Shown in pieces: positions 6,100-11,650 of a stretch of 11,650 nt of DNA. The stretch's first letter is position 1, and every line of letters starts with the position of its first letter. The DNA is taken from NCBI GenBank assembly GCA_947175775.1, contig CAMWNY010000039.1:1-11650 (forward strand). The letters run 5' to 3'. The DNA is from an uncultured Lachnospiraceae bacterium. Lineage in GTDB: Bacteria; Bacillota; Clostridia; Lachnospirales; Lachnospiraceae. The translations under genes and the position numbers were made by a program. The notes beneath the pieces are model-generated. The model ran no database searches. It worked only from the letters and a program-made list of their open reading frames with translations, and was not told the origin of the DNA.

Positions 6100-7605
6100 A
6101 TGAATTTAAGACCAGAAGAAATTAGTTCTGTGATTAAGGATCAGATTAAGAGATATGCCGCTGATTTGGAAGTATCTGAAGTCGGTACGGTTATTCAGGT
6201 GGCAGATGGTATTGCACGTGTACATGGACTGGAAAAGGCAATGCAGGGCGAGCTTCTTGAGTTCCCCGGTGAGGTTTACGGCATGGTCATGAACCTTGAG
6301 GAGGACAACGTCGGTGCCGTATTGCTTGGAAGTTCCAAGAACATTAATGAAGGTGATACCGTAAAGACGACGAACCGCGTTGTGGAGGTTCCCGTAGGCG
6401 ACGCGATGCTTGGTCGCGTAGTCAATGCTCTTGGTCAGCCGATTGACGGCAAAGGTCCTATCGCGACTACAAAATATCGTCAGATTGAACGAGTAGCATC
6501 CGGTGTTATTACGAGAAAAGGCGTTGATACGCCGATGCAGACCGGTATCAAGGCTATTGATGCGATGGTTCCGATCGGAAGAGGACAGCGTGAGTTGATT
6601 ATCGGTGACAGACAGACCGGTAAGACGGCGATTGCCATCGATACGATTATCAACCAAAAGGGTCAGAACATGAAATGTATCTATGTTGCAATCGGTCAGA
6701 AGGCTTCAACCGTTGCAAGCATTGTGAAGACTTTGGAGGAGTTTGGCGCGATGTCTTATACGACAATCGTAGCCGCAACAGCAAGTGAGCTTGCTCCTTT
6801 GCAGTATATCGCACCATATTCGGGCTGTGCGATTGGTGAGGAATGGATGGAGAACGGAGAGGACGTGCTGATTATTTATGATGATTTGAGTAAGCACGCG
6901 GTTGCATACCGTACACTCTCATTGCTCTTAAAGCGTCCGCCCGGGCGTGAGGCGTTCCCCGGAGACGTATTCTATCTGCATTCAAGACTGCTTGAGCGTG
7001 CATGCCGCATGAATGATGAGTACGGCGGAGGTTCTATCACCGCACTGCCGATTATTGAGACACAGGCGGGTGACGTTTCCGCATACATTCCGACGAACGT
7101 AATTTCGATTACGGACGGTCAGATTTATTTGGAGACAGAGATGTTTAACTCCGGTTTCAGACCGGCTGTAAACGCAGGTCTTTCCGTTTCGCGAGTTGGT
7201 GGTTCCGCTCAGATTAAGGCGATGAAGAAGATTGCGGGTCCGATTCGTACGGAGCTTGCCCAGTACAGAGAGCTTGCATCGTTTGCACAGTTTGGTTCGG
7301 ATCTTGATCCGGACACCAAGGAACGATTAGAGCAGGGCGCCAGAATTAAGGAAATCCTGAAGCAGCCGCAGTATAAGCCGATGGCTGTGGAATATCAGGT
7401 TATCATTTTGTTTGTAGCGACAAAGAAGTATCTGCTTGATGTGCCTGTCAGCGACATTACGAGATTTGAAGCGGAGCTGTTTGAGTTCCTTGATACGAAA
7501 TATCCACAGGTGCCTAAGGCAATCAGGGAAGAAAAGGTCATTTCAGACGAAACCGAAAAAACGCTTGTTGCAGCAATTGAAGAGTTTAAAGGACGTTTTC
7601 AATAA
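6100..7605 (+). CDS. atpA: ATP synthase F1 subunit alpha
   Basis: The 501-residue protein supplies the non-catalytic nucleotide sites of the alpha3beta3 hexamer. The N-terminal beta barrel covers about residues 25-95, the P-loop GDRQTGKT lies at 169-176, Walker B VLIIYDD at 256-262, and the arginine finger is R365 in SVSRVGGSAQ. The helical C-terminal domain ends in EEFKGRFQ. The length is the usual one of about 500. ATG 6100 is chosen because AAGGTG (6084-6089) precedes it and the product begins MNLRPEEISS as relatives do. An in-frame ATG at 6052 lies in the loop of a hairpin and would add 16 atypical residues. Confidence 0.98.
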   Translation: MNLRPEEISSVIKDQIKRYAADLEVSEVGTVIQVADGIARVHGLEKAMQGELLEFPGEVYGMVMNLEEDNVGAVLLGSSKNINEGDTVKTTNRVVEVPVGDAMLGRVVNALGQPIDGKGPIATTKYRQIERVASGVITRKGVDTPMQTGIKAIDAMVPIGRGQRELIIGDRQTGKTAIAIDTIINQKGQNMKCIYVAIGQKASTVASIVKTLEEFGAMSYTTIVAATASELAPLQYIAPYSGCAIGEEWMENGEDVLIIYDDLSKHAVAYRTLSLLLKRPPGREAFPGDVFYLHSRLLERACRMNDEYGGGSITALPIIETQAGDVSAYIPTNVISITDGQIYLETEMFNSGFRPAVNAGLSVSRVGGSAQIKAMKKIAGPIRTELAQYRELASFAQFGSDLDPDTKERLEQGARIKEILKQPQYKPMAVEYQVIILFVATKKYLLDVPVSDITRFEAELFEFLDTKYPQVPKAIREEKVISDETEKTLVAAIEEFKGRFQ

Positions 7606-7627
7606 AAGAAGGGGGGACTGAATATTT

Positions 7628-8479
7628 ATGGCCTCAATGAGAGATATCAAACGGCGTAAAGGCTCCGTACAGAGTACGCAGCAGATTACAAAGGCCATGA
7701 AGCTTGTTTCCACCGTCAAACTGCAAAGGGCGAAGGGACGTGCGGAGAAGTCTAAGACTTATTTTAACTGCATGTATGATACGGTGGTTTCCATGCTTTC
7801 CAAAGCAGGGGATATTAATCACCCGTTCTTAAAGCAGAATGTTTCTCCCAAGAAAGCGGTCATTGTGATTACCGGAAACAGGGGACTTGCAGGAGGCTAT
7901 AATTCCAATATTATCAAGCTTGTAAAGGACAATGATTGGAATAAGGACGATTTGATTATTTACCCGATTGGAAGTAAGGGACGGGATACCTTTGCAAGGC
8001 TTGGCTATCAGATGGGAAACGACTACTCGTCGGCGATTGAGGAGCCTATTTATGCAGATGCGATGACAATCAGCAGTCAGGTACTCAGCGATTTTTCAAG
8101 CGGCAAGGTAGGCGAGATTTACATTGTTTACACGGGCTTTAAGAATACCGTGACGCATATTCCGACAAGATTAAAGCTGCTTCCGATTAAGATTGAGGAC
8201 GAGCGCAGCGCTGACGATAAGGCGGTGCTGGATTTTGAGCCGGAAACGGAAGAGGCAATTGATTTGATTATTCCGAAGTATATCACAAGTCTGATATACG
8301 GAGCGATGGTCGAGGCGGTTGCGAGCGAAAACGGCGCCAGAATGCAGGCGATGGACAATGCGACCAACAATGCGGATGAGATTATTTCTAATCTGTCGCT
8401 GCTCTATAACAGAGCGCGTCAGAGTGCGATTACGCAGGAATTAACAGAAATTATCGCGGGTGCTCAGGCAATATCATGA
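7628..8479 (+). CDS. atpG: ATP synthase F1 subunit gamma
   Basis: The 283-residue central shaft subunit shows both diagnostic ends: MASMRDIKRRKGSVQSTQ with ITKAMKLVSTVKLQRAK (about 20-36) forming the first coiled-coil strand, and GARMQAMDNATNNADEII (about 236-253) forming the return strand. The middle is a Rossmann-like domain with VITGNRGLAGGYN. The gene follows atpA by 22 nt, with a G-rich ribosome binding site (7611-7616). The length is normal and no frame damage is seen. Confidence 0.97.
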   Translation: MASMRDIKRRKGSVQSTQQITKAMKLVSTVKLQRAKGRAEKSKTYFNCMYDTVVSMLSKAGDINHPFLKQNVSPKKAVIVITGNRGLAGGYNSNIIKLVKDNDWNKDDLIIYPIGSKGRDTFARLGYQMGNDYSSAIEEPIYADAMTISSQVLSDFSSGKVGEIYIVYTGFKNTVTHIPTRLKLLPIKIEDERSADDKAVLDFEPETEEAIDLIIPKYITSLIYGAMVEAVASENGARMQAMDNATNNADEIISNLSLLYNRARQSAITQELTEIIAGAQAIS

Positions 8480-8481
8480 GG

Positions 8482-8584
8482 AGTTGTTCTGAAGATGTTG
8501 CGTCATTGTGACGCCAATGTGAAACGATGTTTCACATACAAGAACAACTAAACCTTATGACGAAGAATGGCAGAGCCATTCTTC
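8482..8584 (+). other. Three-way-junction-like RNA structure in the atpG-atpD gap
   Basis: AGTTGTTCT (8482-8490) pairs perfectly with AGAACAACT (8541-8549). Inside are two perfect hairpins: GCGTCA-TTG-TGACGC (8500-8514) and ATGTGAAAC-GAT-GTTTCACAT (8517-8537). A further perfect 10-bp hairpin, GAAGAATGGC-AGA-GCCATTCTTC (8562-8584), follows. There is no T-tract, so termination is unlikely. The block fills most of the gap before atpD. Because four stems are perfect, chance is unlikely; the function is unknown. Confidence 0.7.
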
Positions 8585-8632
8585 ACAAGAGTATTGCGTA
8601 AAATATGATTAGTATAGAGAGGAAACAAAGAA

Positions 8633-10024
8633 ATGGCAGATAAGATAATTGGTAAAGTTACCCAGATTATCGGTGCGGTTCTTGATGTGAAGTTCAGTGA
8701 GGGACAGCTTCCTGAGCTGAATGACGCGGTTAAGATTACGAGGACGGACGGCACGGAGCTGACAATTGAGGTTGCGCAGCATTTGGGTGATGATACGGTG
8801 AGATGTATCGCCATGGGACCGACGGACGGACTGGTAAGAGGTATGGACGCTGTTTCGACAGGCGCGCCGATTACGGTTCCTGTTGGTGAGAGTACGCTGG
8901 GACGTATGTTCAACGTACTTGGCGAACCGATAGATAACAAACCTGCTCCTGAGGCACAGGGGTTTGAGCCGATTCACAGACCTGCGCCGACGTTTGAGGA
9001 ACAGGCAACTTCGACAGAAATGCTTGAGACAGGTATCAAGGTCGTTGACCTGCTTTGTCCTTATCAGAGAGGCGGTAAAATTGGTCTGTTCGGCGGCGCC
9101 GGCGTAGGAAAAACAGTGCTTATTCAGGAGCTGATTACCAATATTGCGAATGAGCATGACGGTTATTCCGTATTTACGGGCGTTGGTGAGCGTACGAGAG
9201 AGGGTAATGACCTTTACAACGAAATGACCGAGTCCGGCGTTATCAGCAAGACGGCGATGGTATTTGGTCAGATGAACGAGCCGCCCGGGGCGAGAATGCG
9301 TGTTGGTCTGACGGGTCTTACGATGGCGGAGTATTTCCGTGACAAGGGTGGAAAGGACGTGCTTCTTTTCATTGATAATATTTTCCGTTTTACACAGGCA
9401 GGTTCTGAGGTTTCGGCGCTGCTTGGACGTGTGCCTTCTGCCGTAGGTTATCAGCCGACGCTGCAGACGGAGATGGGTGCTTTGCAGGAGCGTATTACAT
9501 CAACAAAGAACGGTTCTATCACTTCAGTACAGGCTGTTTATGTGCCTGCCGATGACTTGACAGACCCTGCTCCGGCGACAACATTCGCTCACTTGGACGC
9601 AACGACCGTGCTTTCGCGTTCGATTGTGGAGCTTGGTATTTATCCTGCGGTTGACCCGCTTGAGTCTACATCAAGAATCCTTGATCCGCGTATCGTAGGT
9701 CAGGAGCATTATGAGGTAGCGCGCGGCGTGCAGCAGGTACTTCAGAAATATAAAGAATTACAGGATATTATTGCAATCCTCGGTATGGATGAGTTGTCAG
9801 AGGAGGATAAGATTACGGTTAACCGTGCGAGAAAAATTCAAAGATTTTTGTCGCAGCCGTTCCATGTTGCGGAGCAGTTTACGGGTATGCCGGGTAAATA
9901 TGTACCGATTGCAGAGACAATCAGAGGCTTTAAGGAAATCATGGAAGGAAAGCATGATGATATTCCTGAAGGACATTTCTTAAATGCCGGAACAATTGAT
10001 GACGTAGTGGCAAGAGCCAAGTAG
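8633..10024 (+). CDS. atpD: ATP synthase F1 subunit beta (catalytic)
   Basis: The 463-residue catalytic subunit makes or hydrolyses ATP. The P-loop GGAGVGKT lies at 154-161, the catalytic glutamate is E186 in GERTREG (185-191), Walker B LLFIDNIFRF spans 244-253, and the ATP synthase signature block (ALLGRVPSAVGYQPTLQTE) spans 262-280. The DELSEED lever that pushes the gamma shaft is intact at 386-392. GAGAGGA (8617-8623) is 9 nt before the ATG. The length and all key residues are normal. Confidence 0.99.
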   Translation: MADKIIGKVTQIIGAVLDVKFSEGQLPELNDAVKITRTDGTELTIEVAQHLGDDTVRCIAMGPTDGLVRGMDAVSTGAPITVPVGESTLGRMFNVLGEPIDNKPAPEAQGFEPIHRPAPTFEEQATSTEMLETGIKVVDLLCPYQRGGKIGLFGGAGVGKTVLIQELITNIANEHDGYSVFTGVGERTREGNDLYNEMTESGVISKTAMVFGQMNEPPGARMRVGLTGLTMAEYFRDKGGKDVLLFIDNIFRFTQAGSEVSALLGRVPSAVGYQPTLQTEMGALQERITSTKNGSITSVQAVYVPADDLTDPAPATTFAHLDATTVLSRSIVELGIYPAVDPLESTSRILDPRIVGQEHYEVARGVQQVLQKYKELQDIIAILGMDELSEEDKITVNRARKIQRFLSQPFHVAEQFTGMPGKYVPIAETIRGFKEIMEGKHDDIPEGHFLNAGTIDDVVARAK

Positions 10025-10027
10025 GCA

Positions 10028-10084
10028 GTATGAAAAATCGTTGATTTTTCATACGGCAAATTTGTGCAATAAGCACAAATTCGC
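10028..10084 (+). repeat. Tandem hairpins in the atpD-atpC gap
   Basis: GTATGAAAAATC-GTT-GATTTTTCATAC (10028-10054) has 12 perfect pairs with a 3-nt loop. It is followed at once by GCAAATTTGTGC-AATAA-GCACAAATTCGC (10056-10084) with one mismatch. The first resembles the AAAATC/GATTTT hairpins after atpE; the second is a near copy of the hairpin before atpA, sharing 13 identical bases. No terminal T-tract is present. Confidence 0.7.
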
Positions 10085-10112
10085 AGACTGGGAAAGGAGC
10101 GGAGTTATTGCT

Positions 10113-10517
10113 ATGGCTGAAAAGTTCAAGCTTACAATTGTGACACCGGACCGTGAATTTTTTAACGAAGAGGCGGATATGGTGGAATTCAATACAACGG
10201 AGGGCGAAATCGGCGTTTATGCAGGTCATGCGCCTTTGACGGTGATTGTAAAGCCCGGCATTCTCACTATAACACAGGGTGAGAGGGTGCGAAACGCGGC
10301 GCTTCATGCAGGGTTTGTGCAGATTCTTCCGGAGGAGATTACCATTCTTGCGGAGATTATCGAGTGGCCGGAGGAGATTGACAAGGGGCGTGCCGAGGAG
10401 GCAAGGCAAAGAGCCGAGGGCAGACTTGCCGAGCGCAGTGCGAATATTGACCTTGACAGGGCTCAGGCGGCGCTGATGAGGGCGGTTGCGCGTATTAATG
10501 CCGCTGCATTGAAATAA
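10113..10517 (+). CDS. atpC: ATP synthase F1 subunit epsilon
   Basis: The 134-residue protein has the N-terminal beta sandwich (about 1-85, with the conserved GEIGVYAGHAPLTVI) and the C-terminal helical hairpin (about 88-134). Epsilon links gamma to the c-ring and can inhibit ATP hydrolysis. The C-terminal domain contains IDLDRA at 112-117, which fits the I(L)DxxRA ATP-binding motif of Bacillus-type epsilon, so ATP may control its inhibitory conformation. ATG 10113 has GGAG (10101-10104) in front; upstream frame extension runs through hairpins and is rejected. It is the last gene of the operon. Confidence 0.96.
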   Translation: MAEKFKLTIVTPDREFFNEEADMVEFNTTEGEIGVYAGHAPLTVIVKPGILTITQGERVRNAALHAGFVQILPEEITILAEIIEWPEEIDKGRAEEARQRAEGRLAERSANIDLDRAQAALMRAVARINAAALK

Positions 10518-10536
10518 GGATATTGACTTTGTGAGG

Positions 10537-10570
10537 GCCACTGTCTGAGGGGATTTAGACAGTGGCTTTT
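10537..10570 (+). terminator. Intrinsic terminator of the ATP synthase operon
   Basis: GCCACTGTCT (10537-10546) pairs perfectly with AGACAGTGGC (10557-10566) around a 10-nt loop, followed by TTTT. It sits 20 nt after the atpC stop. Confidence 0.88.
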
Positions 10571-10632
10571 CAAAACCGACGGGAAGGGAGTGTGGGATTA
10601 AAGATTTCACACAGCAGAAATGGAGGGTTGTT

Positions 10633-11650
10633 ATGAAAAATGCAAAAAAGAGTGTGAGAATTTTGGCGTTTGTGCTGTCGATTGCAATGGCAGCTGCATT
10701 TGGTTTACCGGATAATGTGATGATAGCGGAGGCAAAGGATACGTATCATATTACTGCGAAATCGGCTGCCGGAGGCGGGATTACGGATGAAGGAACGCAT
10801 ACAGTACGAAAGGGTAAGGACAAAAGTTACAATATCTATCCGGATGCTGGATACAGAGTAAATTATGTCACGATTGACGGTAAAAATATTGGGGCGGTTA
10901 CAGAATATACGTTTGAGGATGTAGATGCCGACCACGAAATCTGTGTCTATTTTATATCAGCGTCATCGCCGGACCCCAATGCAGTCAGCAAAAAAACACT
11001 GAACGTTTTGGGCAGTTTTTCGTTGAAAAGCGGTACCGGTTCCTATGCTCCGAATACGAAAGTTACGGTTGACGCCGGAGCAGTGGCGGGCTTTCGGTTT
11101 GCAGGGTGGACTGCTTCGGACGGGAAGATTTATCCGTCGGCAGTGACGACCATTACCATGCCGAAGTATGATTTGATTTTGTATGCGAACTGGGCTGCTG
11201 AAGGAACAGCCGACGCGTTCAGTCAGATTGCCACGACGAACTTAAAAGGAGAACAGGTATATGGGTGGGCGGCAATAACCGAGAAGCTTATCACGTTTAC
11301 GGCAAAGGACCTGCAAAAAGGTTCGGGTTCTATAATGAATATGAATATTGGCGGTTTTAATTGCTACGTTGACGCGGCGGCAATTGCTGCTTTAAATACA
11401 AGACCGGGTATGGCGCTTAATATTTCATATGGCACGGATGCAAGCTTTACGTTCTATGGCGATATGGATAATTCGCTGTTTTTCGGAACGGAGCTTAGCT
11501 ATATGTGTACGACGAAATCAGTAGGCGCGGTGCATGAGAAGGAGCTCTCCGCGGGCTATAAAAAAACGACGAACAACCGCATGGAGCTGATGGCGGCGAT
11601 CCGCGGCTTACAGGAGTTAAACAGGCCCGGTGAGGTCGCTCTGTACTCGG
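10633..11650 (+). CDS. Secreted InlB-repeat protein, partial, with an anomalous RNase HI-like 3' end
   Basis: The frame is open from ATG 10633 to the window edge (339 codons), with GGAGGG at 10622-10627 as ribosome binding site. Residues 1-34 are a signal peptide: a basic start (KNAKKSVR), a hydrophobic core, and a likely cut after AEA. Residues 38-107 resemble a divergent InlB B-repeat (PF18998-like), with GYRVNYVTIDGKNIG and YTFEDVDADHEICVYF. Residues about 124-188 resemble a Listeria-Bacteroides repeat (PF09479-like), ending AGWTASDGK and YANW. Residues 197-296 are not recognised. From about residue 300 the sequence changes abruptly to RNase HI. The first 296 residues suggest an exported or surface protein; the natural C-terminus is not visible. 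No clear promoter is seen between the atp terminator and this gene. Confidence 0.75.
   Translation, partial: MKNAKKSVRILAFVLSIAMAAAFGLPDNVMIAEAKDTYHITAKSAAGGGITDEGTHTVRKGKDKSYNIYPDAGYRVNYVTIDGKNIGAVTEYTFEDVDADHEICVYFISASSPDPNAVSKKTLNVLGSFSLKSGTGSYAPNTKVTVDAGAVAGFRFAGWTASDGKIYPSAVTTITMPKYDLILYANWAAEGTADAFSQIATTNLKGEQVYGWAAITEKLITFTAKDLQKGSGSIMNMNIGGFNCYVDAAAIAALNTRPGMALNISYGTDASFTFYGDMDNSLFFGTELSYMCTTKSVGAVHEKELSAGYKKTTNNRMELMAAIRGLQELNRPGEVALYS
11530..11650 (+). pseudogene. RNase HI internal fragment fused in frame to the surface protein
   Basis: From HEKELSAGYKK the frame reads TTNNRMELMAAIRGL and then NRPGEVALYS, ending one base into the next codon, where RNase HI has its Asp-Ser. This is the beta2-beta3-helix A-beta4 part of RNase HI, and the Glu in RMEL is the second catalytic residue (E. 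coli E48). The SAGY-x-x-TTNNRMELMAAI form resembles proteobacterial enzymes (E. coli has SAGYTRTTNNRMELMAAI). The first strand with the first catalytic Asp and the GNPGPGG loop are absent, so no active RNase HI can come from this part. GC is about 59% here against about 43% just upstream. The rest lies outside the window. Confidence 0.8.

Noticed and set aside
6106..6657. 183-codon minus-strand frame inside atpA, and similar minus-strand frames inside atpD and atpC
   Set aside because: They are shadows of highly conserved coding sequence, without ribosome binding sites or recognisable domains.
10028..10054. 12-bp hairpin after atpD as a transcription terminator
   Set aside because: No T-tract follows the stem on the plus strand, and atpC lies directly downstream.
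10633..11650. A deliberate surface protein-RNase HI fusion as a new toxin or nuclease system
   Set aside because: The nuclease lacks its first catalytic strand and Asp, and the composition break suggests a join rather than an evolved fusion.

Overview
The window looks like a chromosomal segment from an anaerobic low-to-mid GC Firmicute, most likely a Lachnospiraceae-type Clostridia. This rests on strong AGGAGG-type ribosome binding sites, a tRNA-Cys without an encoded CCA, the atpZ-atpI-atpBEFHAGDC gene order, a c subunit with a sodium-binding signature, and a secreted protein with InlB-like repeats. The genus cannot be fixed from sequence alone.

Layout. At 1-287 there is a tRNA-Cys, its intrinsic terminator, and a non-coding stretch with an imperfect direct repeat around a palindrome. 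At 288-2246 there are two membrane transporters on the + strand: an AEC-family carrier and a cation diffusion facilitator. At 2247-2732 a DUF402 protein lies on the - strand, its stop codon directly abutting the stop of the CDF gene. The divergent region 2733-2943 holds promoters facing both ways and a 16-bp palindrome that resembles a Rex (NADH-responsive) operator.

From 2944 to 10517 there is a complete F1Fo ATP synthase operon: atpZ, atpI, a, c, b, delta, alpha, gamma, beta, epsilon. A strong hairpin terminator follows at 10537-10570. All key catalytic and ion-channel residues are present. The c subunit carries the Gln/Val/Glu/Thr/Tyr set of Na+-translocating rings. Four gaps (c-b, delta-alpha, gamma-beta, beta-epsilon) hold strong, short-loop hairpins, some sharing sequence, which behave like a small dispersed hairpin repeat family.

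The last gene, from 10633 to the window edge, starts as a secreted InlB-repeat protein. At about 11520-11535 it changes abruptly, in frame, into the middle of a proteobacterial-type RNase HI, with a jump in GC from about 43% to 59%. The first catalytic strand of RNase HI is missing. This is the strongest anomaly in the window; it is more likely a misjoined assembly or a recombination scar than a functional fusion. The rest is a well-preserved housekeeping region, and I do not see a new defence or mobile system in it.
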